IMG/VR virus record: IMGVR_UViG_3300036827_000021
Location: 1 to 53,687 of that record
DNA from: a virus
Reading direction: 5' to 3' (one strand)
Length of the DNA stretch: 53,687 nucleotides
The notes under the pieces were generated by a model that saw nothing but the letters and a program-made list of their open reading frames with translations, made no database searches and was not told where the DNA came from. Positions 38,740-47,748 of the stretch are shown here, in pieces (position 1 is the first letter of the stretch; each line of letters opens with the position of its first letter). The position numbers and the translations under genes are program-made.

Positions 38740-40344
38740 ATGACCTTCAACCTATATGACTTCCAGAAGGAAGACGTCGAGAAGCTGGCTGAGCAACGTG
38801 GTGCCATGATTGGTACTGAGATGGGTGCGGGCAAAACACATGAAGGTATTGCCCTCGATGAGCTCTGGAATCCCAAAGCGGAAAAGCCAACCCTAGTCGT
38901 AGCTCCGTTGCGTACACACTCTTCATGGCAGGAGAAGTATGGCAGACAATCACCTTCCACCGATGTCGTTCTTATCAATCGTAAGAACCGAGGAGCCTTT
39001 GTCGACGCCATTGGGCGACCGACTAGAACGCGCCGTGGTGACGTATTCGTTATGCATTGGGACGCACTTCGTTTACTCAAGGGGCTATCTCAGGTCCCGC
39101 TGGGTGTGCTTATTGCCGACGAAGCGCATCGTGGTTCGAACCGAAAGGCTCAGGCGACCCAACACCTTCGGCGCCTTCGTGCAGAGCACCGCTTGGCGAT
39201 GTCAGGAACGCTTACAGGCGATAAGCCAGAAGGCATCCAGCAGATCCTCAAATTCATCCGACCAGGAGACCTCGAGTTCAGCTCGTATGACAGGTTCATA
39301 AAGAAGTACACCAAGCGGGCCAAGATTGAAGATCCTTCAGGCGATACGTCTGGGTATACCAGGTTCCTTTCCTACGAGGAAATGCTCGACACAGACGCTG
39401 ACTGGTATGAGCCTGATATGGCGGAGGACTTCCTCAAGCACCTCCGTGAGCTACATGAACGCATTGCACCGTACTATGTACGACACCTCAAGCATGAGCA
39501 GTGCTGTGAACATCATCCTGAAGGAGTCATGCCATGGCTTCCGGAGAAGACGTACGACATGATGTGGGTGGACCTCAACCCGACCCAGAAGCGCATGTAC
39601 GATCAGATGCGCAAGGACATGGTGGCTTGGGTTGGGGAGCACGAAGCATCACCACTGGTTGCTTCAGTCGTCGTCGCACAGATGACACGTCTAAGTCAGA
39701 TTGCGCTTGCTACGCCACGCTTAGATACCACCTTCGTCAGAAAGCGCGACATGGAAGAGGGTGGGTGGCTTATCAACCCTGACACGAACGACGAGTACTG
39801 GGAGAAGGAGGTAGTCAACCTTGAAGAGCCATCCTCCAAAATCGATGCAGTCACTGATCTTATCCGTGATAACGGGTCGAAGCAGTTTGTGGTCTACTCG
39901 TCGAGCAAGAAGGCTTGCTATCTGGCTCAATCGCGATGGGAGAACCTTGGGATATCCACCAGAGTTATTAGTGGTGACTCGTCAGAATGGGACAATCAGC
40001 ATTTTACTACATCGTTCGCAAATGGGGACTTCCAAGTTTGCATCGGAGTTATCGAGGCAATTGCCGAGGGGGTGGATGGCCTTCAATATGCTACAGACAC
40101 AGGGATCTTCCTGGATCGTAGTTGGAAGACTGTCAAGAACATCCAAGCTGAGGATCGCCTATGGCGTGATGGTCAAGCCAATGCAGTACAGATCATTGAT
40201 GTCATGGCTCGAGGTACACTGGATTTCGGGCGCAAGACCAAGCTTGGGACAAAGTGGTCTGCGATCAAGAGGATGCTAGGCGATCCTAGTGCCTTGCAAC
40301 AAGAAGCTGCACAACACTACTTTGACGAGGAAGAGGTTGCATGA
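38740..40344 (+). CDS. SNF2-like DNA helicase
   Basis: A 534-residue superfamily 2 ATPase. Motif I is EMGAGKTHEG (about residues 27-36), with motif Ia LVVAPLRTHSSWQEK. Motif II is LIADEAHRGSNRK (about 127), motif III MSGTL (about 155). Motif V is IGVIEAIAEGVDGLQ and motif VI QAEDRLWRDGQ (about 473-483). The order and the RxxRxGQ-like motif VI place it with SNF2/RapA-type DNA translocases rather than RecG. It would remodel forks or displace proteins at phage replication origins. AAGGAAGCTAC precedes ATG. Confidence 0.88.
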   Translation: MTFNLYDFQKEDVEKLAEQRGAMIGTEMGAGKTHEGIALDELWNPKAEKPTLVVAPLRTHSSWQEKYGRQSPSTDVVLINRKNRGAFVDAIGRPTRTRRGDVFVMHWDALRLLKGLSQVPLGVLIADEAHRGSNRKAQATQHLRRLRAEHRLAMSGTLTGDKPEGIQQILKFIRPGDLEFSSYDRFIKKYTKRAKIEDPSGDTSGYTRFLSYEEMLDTDADWYEPDMAEDFLKHLRELHERIAPYYVRHLKHEQCCEHHPEGVMPWLPEKTYDMMWVDLNPTQKRMYDQMRKDMVAWVGEHEASPLVASVVVAQMTRLSQIALATPRLDTTFVRKRDMEEGGWLINPDTNDEYWEKEVVNLEEPSSKIDAVTDLIRDNGSKQFVVYSSSKKACYLAQSRWENLGISTRVISGDSSEWDNQHFTTSFANGDFQVCIGVIEAIAEGVDGLQYATDTGIFLDRSWKTVKNIQAEDRLWRDGQANAVQIIDVMARGTLDFGRKTKLGTKWSAIKRMLGDPSALQQEAAQHYFDEEEVA

Positions 40345-40541
40345 TGAACCACAGCTACCACACTGAGGGCAGGACAAGCCTCGAAGCGTTCCACAAGGAC
40401 ATCAAGAGGCGCTTCGAACGCTACGGGCACGAGACAAGACTTCACTTCCATTCCTTCGGGCTGGAATGTACAGGCCACGAACACAAGGACTCAGAGAACG
40501 GTCTATTCATTGAAAAGAAGGTGGAGGAAAATGGACAGTGA
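40341..40541 (+). CDS. Small hypothetical protein rich in His
   Basis: A 66-residue protein overlapping the helicase stop (ATGATG; the second ATG may be used). SLEAFHKDIKRRFERYGHETRLHFHSFGLECTGHEHKDSENG; many His and one Cys could bind metal. Overlaps the next gene. Unrecognised. Confidence 0.55.
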   Translation: MMNHSYHTEGRTSLEAFHKDIKRRFERYGHETRLHFHSFGLECTGHEHKDSENGLFIEKKVEENGQ

Positions 40542-40737
40542 GATACGTGTAATCAAGACGTACTACGCTGTAGTACGTTTCACTGCACAGGACGTAGAAA
40601 CTCTGAGGCGTATTACAACCGCATGGGCGGAGCAACAACGTTTACTGCCTGAGCCGAATAGTGAAGAAGGAGTGCTGGTTACCAAGCTTCGGGCGCTTAC
40701 AGTTCCTGCAAGGTGTGACAGTATGGATGATGACTGA
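40531..40737 (+). CDS. Small hypothetical protein
   Basis: A 68-residue protein started at the ATG with GGAGGAAA upstream. Alpha/beta: IRVIKTYYAVVRFTAQDVETLRRITTAWAEQQRLL, then VTKLRALTVPARC. Coupled by TGATGG to the next gene. Confidence 0.6.
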   Translation: MDSEIRVIKTYYAVVRFTAQDVETLRRITTAWAEQQRLLPEPNSEEGVLVTKLRALTVPARCDSMDDD

Positions 40738-41291
40738 TGGCCGTATACGTACTGCTCTCCTTCGAGGACCAGGAAGAGGCTAAGGAATTCGTCAAGGAGC
40801 AGATCGACCCTAAGGGAACAACGTTCATTGGTGACATCTACATGGACGGTGCCGATCTTGGAGGCCTACGCCAGACATATCCAGAAGTGGTAGGGGTGTA
40901 CAGGAAGCCGTCCATGTTCTGTGATCAGGACCCCACAACCCACAGGCCGAACAAGTTCTGGTACAGGAGAGGTCAGAAGTACGGCTGGATGGTTTGTACC
41001 GTCTGTGGTAAGCCGTCGCCACGCAACCAGGCTGTGACAGGTCAGCATTGGGAGATGACGCTGGGTCGAAACCTACTACCACCAGAGCTCTGCACTGATC
41101 CAGAGTTCAACTACAGACTGCGGGGCGCCTCACCTGTGCAGTGGGATGACCTTTTGCCGGAGGGGACAACTCGCTATGTACCTGAGAAAGATGGACTGTA
41201 TGCATCCATCTTCGTGAATTGGGTACCTCCGTCTCCAGGGCAGAAAGAAACCTCTGACCCCGTTGACTCACCCGAGTCTTCCAATATATAA
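40737..41291 (+). CDS. Hypothetical protein with CxxC
   Basis: A 184-residue protein. It starts with an alpha/beta domain (MAVYVLLSFEDQEEAKEFVKEQI), then a compact segment with MVCTVCGKPSPRNQ (one Cys pair, about residues 86-89) and WEMTLGRNLLPPELC. A zinc site is possible with Cys at other positions. Promoter P41 overlaps its 3' end. Unrecognised. Confidence 0.6.
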   Translation: MAVYVLLSFEDQEEAKEFVKEQIDPKGTTFIGDIYMDGADLGGLRQTYPEVVGVYRKPSMFCDQDPTTHRPNKFWYRRGQKYGWMVCTVCGKPSPRNQAVTGQHWEMTLGRNLLPPELCTDPEFNYRLRGASPVQWDDLLPEGTTRYVPEKDGLYASIFVNWVPPSPGQKETSDPVDSPESSNI

Positions 41292-41292
41292 T
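41263..41292 (+). promoter_or_regulatory. Promoter P41 inside gene end
   Basis: TTGACT (41263-41268), 18-base spacer, TATAAT (41287-41292). Without GAGGTC. Drives the recombination genes from 41330; the gene start is 38 bases after the -10 box. Confidence 0.65.
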
Positions 41293-41329
41293 TACTGTAT
41301 AGCTCCTCAACAAGCAAAGGCACACTTAC

Positions 41330-42628
41330 GTGACGCTTACTGTACAGGAATTGATCGACCTCAGGTTGTGTCATGAGATTCACACCTCCGAACGAAAGTC
41401 CTTCAGGGGCTGCCGTCGTCGCTGGGATTGGATCTTTCACCAACACTACTACCCACATATCACAGCCAAACCCCTGGAATTTGGTGTTGCGTACCACGCA
41501 GCCATGGAGGTCTACTACGACCCTGACACGTGGACGTGGGACCGAGAGGTAGTAGGCAATCTAGCCATCCAGAAGTTCAAGGACGTCTGCAACGAACAGA
41601 AGGCCAAGTTCCTCGACCTCACAGGCACTATGTTCCTTGACGACGAAGCTGACATCGACTACAAGGAACGTGTCGAGCTTGGCGAAGGCATGATGCAGTA
41701 TTACTTCAAGGAAGTTGCCCCAATCAAGGACAAAGGCTTCAAGCCTGTCAAGGTAGAAGTCAAGTTCATGGTCGCGATCCAGAACCCCCTTACTGGGGAA
41801 GAAGCCATCTGGTGCAAGTGCGACGAGTGCTGGGACAAGTGGAAGGCACATCCAGGCTATGTCGAATGGCGTACTAACTGTGAAGACCTGTACAGGCAAG
41901 ACAACCTCGGTGCTTCGCTCTCTGAAGCAACCCATGAAGCTCTCTACCGACAAGAGCGTTGGCTAGGACTGCCTGTAGTCTATGCCGGGCGCTGTGACAT
42001 GTTGGCCATTGATGAGCTTGGCAACTACTGGATCTATGACTGGAAGACTGCAGCACAGATCCGTGAGGACAAGGACTTCCTGTACCTCGACGACCAGGTA
42101 GGTTCGTACGTCTGGGCACTTCGCAAGATCGGCATCAATGTCATCGGGTTTGTCTACGTCGAGATGAAAAAGGGCTTCCCGATGCCTCCCAAGCAGAACA
42201 AGAACAGGCGCCTTGGCCGTATGTTCAGTGTGGCTCAGAACCAAGACACTGACTATGAACACTACGTGCGCACTGTCATGTTCGAAGATGCAGATGCATT
42301 CGAACAGGGCCTATACGATGACTACCTGAACTACCTTCGTGAAGAGGGTACTGTGTTCCACCGTCGCTCCGAAGTGACGAAGACTCAGGACGAGTTCGAA
42401 GAGCTCGAGATCAATATCGGTCTCGAAGCGCTCGAGATGATCAACCCCAACCTTGCGATGTACCCCAACCCTGGTAGGTTTAGTTGCAAGACGTGTGCCT
42501 TCTTCGAACCCTGTGTGGAGAAGAACACACGTGGTGACTACAAGTTCCTTCTTGACACTATGTTTGATGTCAAGGAGCACTACTACGTCCGACAGGACGC
42601 TTCGACTGACACGAAGGGTGGGGAGTAA
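41330..42628 (+). CDS. Cas4/RecB-like PD-(D/E)XK exonuclease with Fe-S cluster
   Basis: A 432-residue nuclease. The N-terminus has ERKSFRGCRRRWDWIFHQHY (first Cys) and EFGVAYHAAMEVYYD (Gly-x-x-x-His motif). The active site is CDMLAIDELGNYWIYDWKTA (Asp...Asp-x-Lys, about residues 220-240), with DQVGSYVWALR as motif IV (QxxxY-like). The C-terminal GRFSCKTCAFFEPC gives three more Cys. Together these are the Cas4/AddB four-Cys iron-sulfur layout. It would resect DNA ends for the ATPase and SSB-like genes next to it. GTG start. Confidence 0.82.
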   Translation: MTLTVQELIDLRLCHEIHTSERKSFRGCRRRWDWIFHQHYYPHITAKPLEFGVAYHAAMEVYYDPDTWTWDREVVGNLAIQKFKDVCNEQKAKFLDLTGTMFLDDEADIDYKERVELGEGMMQYYFKEVAPIKDKGFKPVKVEVKFMVAIQNPLTGEEAIWCKCDECWDKWKAHPGYVEWRTNCEDLYRQDNLGASLSEATHEALYRQERWLGLPVVYAGRCDMLAIDELGNYWIYDWKTAAQIREDKDFLYLDDQVGSYVWALRKIGINVIGFVYVEMKKGFPMPPKQNKNRRLGRMFSVAQNQDTDYEHYVRTVMFEDADAFEQGLYDDYLNYLREEGTVFHRRSEVTKTQDEFEELEINIGLEALEMINPNLAMYPNPGRFSCKTCAFFEPCVEKNTRGDYKFLLDTMFDVKEHYYVRQDASTDTKGGE

Positions 42629-42967
42629 GTGCCTTCCCAACATTGGTATGAAACGGAACAAGAGTTTGTCGAGCGAAGACTCCTTGCTAAGCGTACTATT
42701 CAACAGGGCAGCACTCTTGTCACTACTCCCTGTTGGTTATGGGAAGGGTACCTGAACCACAAAGGGTATGGATTTATTTACCTCGACTACAAACGTTATT
42801 TCGTACATAGAGTTTCGTTCGAACTCTATAAAGGTCCAATTCCAGATGGTCTAGAACCTGACCATTTGTGTATGGTGCATAGGTGTTTCTATCCTGAACA
42901 CCTAGAAGCGGTAACGCATGCTGTGAATGTACAACGTGCGTTTGATACAGCTCGAGGAGGTGAATAA
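42629..42967 (+). CDS. HNH homing-type endonuclease
   Basis: A 112-residue HNH protein: PCWLWEGYLNHKGYGFIYLD, YFVHRVSFELYKGPIPDGLEPDHLCMVHRCFYPEHLEAVTHAVNVQRA. The first His of HNH is in DHLC, the Asn/His in HRCFYPEHLE and the last Asn in NVQRA; the Cys are zinc ligands. The AT-rich body (for example around 42760-42850) differs from its neighbours and suggests insertion between nuclease and ATPase. The end of the gene overlaps the ribosome site of the next gene. Starts with GTG. Confidence 0.8.
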   Translation: MPSQHWYETEQEFVERRLLAKRTIQQGSTLVTTPCWLWEGYLNHKGYGFIYLDYKRYFVHRVSFELYKGPIPDGLEPDHLCMVHRCFYPEHLEAVTHAVNVQRAFDTARGGE

Positions 42968-42968
42968 C

Positions 42969-43820
42969 ATTCCAGGAACACTGACAGCCACCAGTTTGGG
43001 TGGACTCGAGGTCGTGAAGGTACAAGACGAACGAGGGTTCATCAACTGGTTGATCTATGGGGAATCCGGGATCGGTAAGACGACGCTTGCAGGATCATGT
43101 GACATGGTCGAACTACTGCAACCCGTCATCTTCATCGACATCGAAGGAGGTACCCAGTCGCTCGAAGACGTGTACCCCAATGTGCAGAAGGTGCGCGTTA
43201 CGTCGTGGCCAGAGATGCAACAGGTGTACCACGACCTCTACATGGGTGGTCATCCATGGAGAACCATCGTGCTTGACTCGCTTACGGAGATCCAGCGCTT
43301 CAACATGGAACATGTCATGCAGAAGGCGCAAGAGAAGTCGGACGACCGTAAGGGATTCGATCCCGATGTACCTGCACAGCGTGACTGGGGCGTGAGCTCT
43401 AGTCAGTTGAAGAGGATGATTCGTGGGTTCCGTGACCTACCGATGAATACCATCTTCACTGCACTAGCCCAGGAACGTCAGGACAAGAAGACAGGAAGGG
43501 TATCAATTCTACCTGACCTGCCTGGTAAGTTGGCACAGCAAGTGCCCGGTCTACTCGACATCGTGTCGTACTACTATCTCAAGGACCTCGGCGACGAGGG
43601 CGTTGATGGGTATGACGGAGAACAGCGAATTCTCCTGAACGACAAGACCGAGAAGATCATGGCCAAGTCGCGTGTGGGTAAGTTACCACAGACAGTGATT
43701 GCGCCAACGATGCCACAGCTGTTCAAGCTCATGTACGAAGGTCGGCAAGTTCCGACACCGCGAGACCTCGCCAGCGATGAGTCTGACGAGACACCTGTGA
43801 CCAGTGAAATGGTCCTGTAA
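42969..43820 (+). CDS. Sak4-like RecA-fold ATPase
   Basis: A RecA-type ATPase of about 284 residues (start uncertain). Walker A is YGESGIGKTTLAG near the N-terminus, Walker B RTIVLDSLTEI, with VIFIDIEGGTQSLED as the first acidic site. Phage Sak4 proteins are single-strand annealing or RecA-like recombinases that often sit with an SSB and a nuclease, as here. ATT at 42969 with AGGAGG-TGAATAAC upstream is the best-placed start; GTG at 42960 has no well-spaced site (see findings). The C-terminus is acidic. Confidence 0.75.
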   Translation: MPGTLTATSLGGLEVVKVQDERGFINWLIYGESGIGKTTLAGSCDMVELLQPVIFIDIEGGTQSLEDVYPNVQKVRVTSWPEMQQVYHDLYMGGHPWRTIVLDSLTEIQRFNMEHVMQKAQEKSDDRKGFDPDVPAQRDWGVSSSQLKRMIRGFRDLPMNTIFTALAQERQDKKTGRVSILPDLPGKLAQQVPGLLDIVSYYYLKDLGDEGVDGYDGEQRILLNDKTEKIMAKSRVGKLPQTVIAPTMPQLFKLMYEGRQVPTPRDLASDESDETPVTSEMVL

Positions 43821-43831
43821 GGGGAGTACCC

Positions 43832-44359
43832 ATGTCAGAGTACGACGACAACATCTACATCGACTTCACCGACGATGAGGCCTCCAGTGAGGGCAGGTCG
43901 TATCAGCCACTTCCGAGTGGTGAGTACGACGTGTTCGTCACCGAGATCGAACGTCGTGAGGTCAGCAAGGGCGACAATGAGGGCAAGCCCTACTGGAACG
44001 TGATGCTCACAGTCAATGGCGGTGAGTACGACAACCGCAAGCTGTTCACGTCCATCATGCTCTTCAGCATTCCTGGCAAGAACGTGCTCTTCAAGCTGGC
44101 ACAGCTGCTCAAGGCAACCGGGTTCGCCGAGGACGTTCGTGGCATCAAGCAGGTGCCACCGGCCGAGGAGCTCGAGGGTCGCGAGGCAGTCGCCATTGTC
44201 GTGCGCAAGCGTGACAAGTACAAGGAAGAGAACGAGGGCCAGCCGGGCGAGCGCCTCTACAAGAACGAGGTGAACGGCTTCAAGGCTGCAGGCACTGCGG
44301 GTACTGCCACTCAGGGTGGACCTCGCGTGGCGTCTGGGGCCGGCTCGATTCTGCCGTAA
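43832..44359 (+). CDS. DUF669-like ssDNA-binding protein
   Basis: A 175-residue protein: acidic start, then an OB-like domain (LPSGEYDVFVTEIERREVSKGDNEGKPYWNVMLTVNGGEYDNRKLFTSIMLFSIPGKNVLFKLAQLLKATGF), a helix-strand tail (EGREAVAIVVRKRDKY) and a Gly-rich disordered end. The first half matches phage DUF669 proteins, which act as single-strand-binding accessory factors of Sak-type recombinases. AAGGGGAGTACCC precedes ATG. Confidence 0.75.
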   Translation: MSEYDDNIYIDFTDDEASSEGRSYQPLPSGEYDVFVTEIERREVSKGDNEGKPYWNVMLTVNGGEYDNRKLFTSIMLFSIPGKNVLFKLAQLLKATGFAEDVRGIKQVPPAEELEGREAVAIVVRKRDKYKEENEGQPGERLYKNEVNGFKAAGTAGTATQGGPRVASGAGSILP

Positions 44360-44402
44360 CCCAATCTCATGAACGTGGTTGCTATAGGGATGAGTACAAA
44401 TG

Positions 44403-44427
44403 CCGAGCTTAGTTTCGGCAAGCTCGG
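44403..44427 (+). other. 8-bp stem-loop in SSB-primase spacer
   Basis: CCGAGCTT (44403-44410) pairs with AAGCTCGG (44420-44427), loop of 9. The gap of 198 bases has no gene I can support on either strand. Confidence 0.5.
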
Positions 44428-44557
44428 AGCAGAGCACAGAGTCGCTTCCCCTTGAAGTCACTCGACGCTCGGGCGAAAGTCCTGTACCTACTGCCTGCGA
44501 GGATAAGCTAGTCAAAATCCCGAGTCAGGCCAACCACCTTGAAACAGAAGGGCTATC

Positions 44558-46837
44558 GTGCCTAAGATTGACCTTCTCGACCCTAAAGTAGAGAACGCAC
44601 GAAAGATGTTCTTTCGTACGATCTATGGAAAGGAGACCGAGGGGTACGTCTGCCTATCATTCGTGACACCAGGACCTAGGCCAAGTAAGGGCGGATTCAA
44701 GGAAGAGTTCTTCCACTGGCCTACTGATGAAGCACTCATGCTCCGTGCCATAACTAGTAGGGTTATGACACACACAGTCTACTTCTGTCCGCACCTGTTC
44801 GATGAGAAGAAGCGACAGAAGGAAGCTGCGACTATAACCCCTAGTGCATGGGCCGACCTTGACTTCTTCAAGCCTGAGGACCTACTGGTCCAACCCACTG
44901 TAACGATCGAGAGTTCGCCACGTAGGTATCAGGCCCTGTGGTGCTTTTCGGAAAAGGTAGACCCGCAAGATGCACAGGATCTCAGTAAGCGCATTGCGTA
45001 CAAACACGCAGAAGAGGGCGCTGATAGAAGTGGCTGGGATCTAACGCAGCTCCTTCGAGTCCCATATACACTCAACTTCAAGTACGACAATGGGACTGGT
45101 CCTCCTGTTGTTACCATCGTGGAAGCAAACCCTAACAGACGCTATGAACTGACAGACTTCGACGAGTACCCACCCACCCCTGGTTACGTCAATATCGACA
45201 TACCTATGCCAGACATTCCCTATCTGGAAGGCGAAGCGCAACAGCTACTACAGAGCAATCGGCTTCGACAGAGCCCTACGATCTGGATCCTCTTCAACGA
45301 GGTACCGACATCTGAAAGCTGGTCAGAGCTACTGTGGAAGTTCATGCTCATGCTCTTCGAGGCAGGGTTTGATCGCGAACAGGTATTCAAGATTGCTCGC
45401 GATGCTGGCTGTAACAAGTACGCCAGAGACAACAGACCACAGGAGCAGTTGTGGAAAGAGGTATGCCGAGCTGAATACCGCTACGACCTGAATACCTCAC
45501 TACTTGTACCCAACCCTGAAGAGATGACGCGTCTCCTTTCCGAGGAGGAAATTGCCACAGTAGCTAATGCAGAGGACACTTTCGTCGAGAGGTACATCAA
45601 ATGGGCGAGTTCACTTGGAGATGCAGCGCCACAATACCATCAGGCTGGTGCATTCGTTGCGCTCAGTTCCTTGCTGGCGGGGAGTGTGCGCTTGCCGACT
45701 TCATACGGAACGGTGATCCCGAACATATGGTTTATGATCCTAGCAGACACAACGCTGACAAGAAAAACGACAGCGATGGACATAGCAATGGATCTAGTAA
45801 CCGAAGTCGACGACCAGGTAGTGATGGCAACGGACGGCTCGATCGAAGGGCTCTTGACTTCCCTGGCAACACGTCCGAACAGGCCCTCGGTTTTCCTCCG
45901 AGATGAATTCAGCGGTCTTATCAGCCAGATGGTCAAGAAGGACTACATGGCTGGTATGGCTGAACTCTTGACAAAGTTGTACGACGGCAAATTGCAGCGT
46001 AGGATCCTGCGAAAGGAAACAGTTGAAGTACGAGACCCAAGGCTCATCGTCTTCGGTGGCGGTATCAAGGACCGCGTATGTGGAGCTCTCGACATTGAAA
46101 TGGTCTCGTCAGGCTTCATGCCGCGTTTCGTATTCATTACTGCGGAATCCGACCTACAACGTGTCAGGCCCGTGGGGCCGCCGACCATTGCGTCGTTTGG
46201 ACAGCGGGAAGCCATCCAGGAGGAGCTAACTGACATTCATGCAATGCACAATAGGATCCAGAGCATGCAGATCAAGAACACTGCCGTGACACTTGAGCAA
46301 CCCCTTACCACGGATGCAGTCATGTCAGATGAAGCCTGGATCCGGTTCAATGAGCTTGAAGGCGTCCTACTCGAGAATGGGTTGAAGGCAGAGATGCCTT
46401 CGATCATGACACCTGTAGCTGACAGGCTTGCTAAGTCGATCCTCAAGGCTGCACTACTCATCTGTGCATCAAGGCAGAAGCCAGACGATAATGACACGAT
46501 CACTATCGAGCTGCTCGATATCCTTCGTGCGATCAAGTATGGCGAGCAGTGGTATGCGCATGCACTTGATGTAATGGAGAACGTAGGTAAGGGCACGGAA
46601 GAGAAGCGCATAGATACAATTGTGCAGAACATTCAACGGCATCCAGGTGGTCTGCCTCGTTCTATGCTCATGCAGAGCTATCACCTTACGGCTCGAGATG
46701 CAAACCACCTATTCGAGACACTCGAGCAGCGTGGCTTGATCAGACGTCAGCGTCAGGGTAAGACTGAAGTGATCTATCCAACCATCACCGTCATAAAGGA
46801 GACAGAGCGTAGTGAACTCAAACCCAGATCGGGGTAG
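44558..46837 (+). CDS. Primase-helicase (AEP-like N-terminus, DUF3987-like core)
   Basis: A 759-residue protein starting with GTG (AGAAGGG upstream). Residues 90-215 resemble an archaeo-eukaryotic primase/RepB-type domain: SAWADLDFFKPED (Asp-x-Asp), RRYQALWCFSEKVDPQDAQ, DLTQLLRVPYTLNFKYD. Residues 345-620 look like a DUF3987 helicase: AGAFVALSSLLAGSVRLPTSYG, Walker-like ADTTLTRKTTAMD, VFLRDEFSGLISQM, LIVFGGGI, SGFMPRFVFI. The end is a winged helix (GLPRSMLMQSYHLTARDANHLFETLEQRGLIRRQ). It would prime and unwind. The P-loop lacks the canonical GKT glycine. Confidence 0.78.
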   Translation: MPKIDLLDPKVENARKMFFRTIYGKETEGYVCLSFVTPGPRPSKGGFKEEFFHWPTDEALMLRAITSRVMTHTVYFCPHLFDEKKRQKEAATITPSAWADLDFFKPEDLLVQPTVTIESSPRRYQALWCFSEKVDPQDAQDLSKRIAYKHAEEGADRSGWDLTQLLRVPYTLNFKYDNGTGPPVVTIVEANPNRRYELTDFDEYPPTPGYVNIDIPMPDIPYLEGEAQQLLQSNRLRQSPTIWILFNEVPTSESWSELLWKFMLMLFEAGFDREQVFKIARDAGCNKYARDNRPQEQLWKEVCRAEYRYDLNTSLLVPNPEEMTRLLSEEEIATVANAEDTFVERYIKWASSLGDAAPQYHQAGAFVALSSLLAGSVRLPTSYGTVIPNIWFMILADTTLTRKTTAMDIAMDLVTEVDDQVVMATDGSIEGLLTSLATRPNRPSVFLRDEFSGLISQMVKKDYMAGMAELLTKLYDGKLQRRILRKETVEVRDPRLIVFGGGIKDRVCGALDIEMVSSGFMPRFVFITAESDLQRVRPVGPPTIASFGQREAIQEELTDIHAMHNRIQSMQIKNTAVTLEQPLTTDAVMSDEAWIRFNELEGVLLENGLKAEMPSIMTPVADRLAKSILKAALLICASRQKPDDNDTITIELLDILRAIKYGEQWYAHALDVMENVGKGTEEKRIDTIVQNIQRHPGGLPRSMLMQSYHLTARDANHLFETLEQRGLIRRQRQGKTEVIYPTITVIKETERSELKPRSG

Positions 46838-47585
46838 TGTCATAGCAGTTGTGAGTGGAGGTCTTGACAGCGTCACAATGCTGTTTGACCTTGTTGCTCA
46901 AGGTTATGACGTAAAGCATGTGGTGTCGTTCGATTACGGTCAACGGCACGTGCGAGAGCTCGAGTACGCCAAGAGTGCTGCATGGATGTGCTTCGGTGAC
47001 GATCATCACTCTGTCATCAAGATGTACGACACGGGTCTGATGAAGTTCCTGAACGCAAGTGGTTCTTCGCTTGTGTCGCGTGCTACTGACGTTCCTGAAG
47101 GTCACTATGCACAGGACAACATGAAGGCAACTGTAGTACCCAACCGCAACATGATGATGCTGAGCATTGCATGTAGCATTGCAGTGTCACTTGATGCCAA
47201 CTACATCGCAACGGCAGTGCATGCAGGTGACCACTTCATCTACCCAGACTGCCGACCCGAGTTCCTTGGCAAGCTGGAACAGGCAATGGTTCTGGGCAAT
47301 AAAGGCTTCGGTCACTTTCAAGGTATTCTGGCACCTTACATTCGTGAGAGCAAAGAGTACATTGCAGGACGTGCTCTTGACCTTGGAGTACCTCTCGATC
47401 AGACCTGGAGTTGCTACAAGGGTGAAGGTGCACACTGCGGACGTTGTGGTACATGCGTCGAGCGTCTAGAAGCAATCGACATGGCATGCAAGGTGCGTGG
47501 GTACGACGTGGCAACAAGGGACCACACTGTGTATGCAGACAGGGAATACTGGAAGCAAGCTGTCAAGGAGGCAAGCAATGCCTAA
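46812..47585 (+). CDS. queC: 7-cyano-7-deazaguanine synthase
   Basis: QueC turns 7-carboxy-7-deazaguanine into preQ0 with ATP and ammonia. 257 residues. The PP-loop SGGLDSVTM is at residues 15-23; YGQRHVRELEYA follows; VPNRNMMMLSIACSIA is the conserved middle; SCYKGEGAHCGRCGTCVERLEA (about 208-230) holds the four zinc Cys (CYK...CGRCGTC). All catalytic elements are present. GTG start with AAGGAGA 9 bases upstream, inside the primase end. First gene of the modification operon. Confidence 0.92.
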   Translation: MNSNPDRGSVIAVVSGGLDSVTMLFDLVAQGYDVKHVVSFDYGQRHVRELEYAKSAAWMCFGDDHHSVIKMYDTGLMKFLNASGSSLVSRATDVPEGHYAQDNMKATVVPNRNMMMLSIACSIAVSLDANYIATAVHAGDHFIYPDCRPEFLGKLEQAMVLGNKGFGHFQGILAPYIRESKEYIAGRALDLGVPLDQTWSCYKGEGAHCGRCGTCVERLEAIDMACKVRGYDVATRDHTVYADREYWKQAVKEASNA

Positions 47586-47748
47586 GAAATTAGTCGAACT
47601 GATCTACAAGCATGCGCACGAGTGCAGTGCCAACGAGGAGGTGTTCAGCGTCAGACCCATAGTGAATGGAACCATTTACTTCAAGCAGGTACCTGTCTGC
47701 ATGGAGACCAACATCGAACTCGAACTTGTCGACAAGAGGTACAGCTAA
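47578..47748 (+). CDS. 56-residue protein between queC and queD
   Basis: Starts at the ATG overlapping the queC stop with AAGGAGGCAAGC upstream, ends overlapping queD (TAATG). KKLVELIYKHAHECSANEEVFSVRPIVNGTIYFKQVPVCMETNIELELVDKRYS. Small, mostly beta. Embedded in the preQ0 operon, so perhaps an accessory. Unrecognised. Confidence 0.6.
   Translation: MPKKLVELIYKHAHECSANEEVFSVRPIVNGTIYFKQVPVCMETNIELELVDKRYS

Noticed and set aside
44360-44557. Possible preQ1 riboswitch before the primase-que operon
   Set aside because: The hairpin seen does not match the small preQ1-I pseudoknot or its A-rich tail. No claim can be made.
44400-44591. 63-codon frame in the gap before the primase
   Set aside because: No ribosome site, Ser-rich composition, and it overlaps a stem-loop and the primase start. 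Kept as noncoding.
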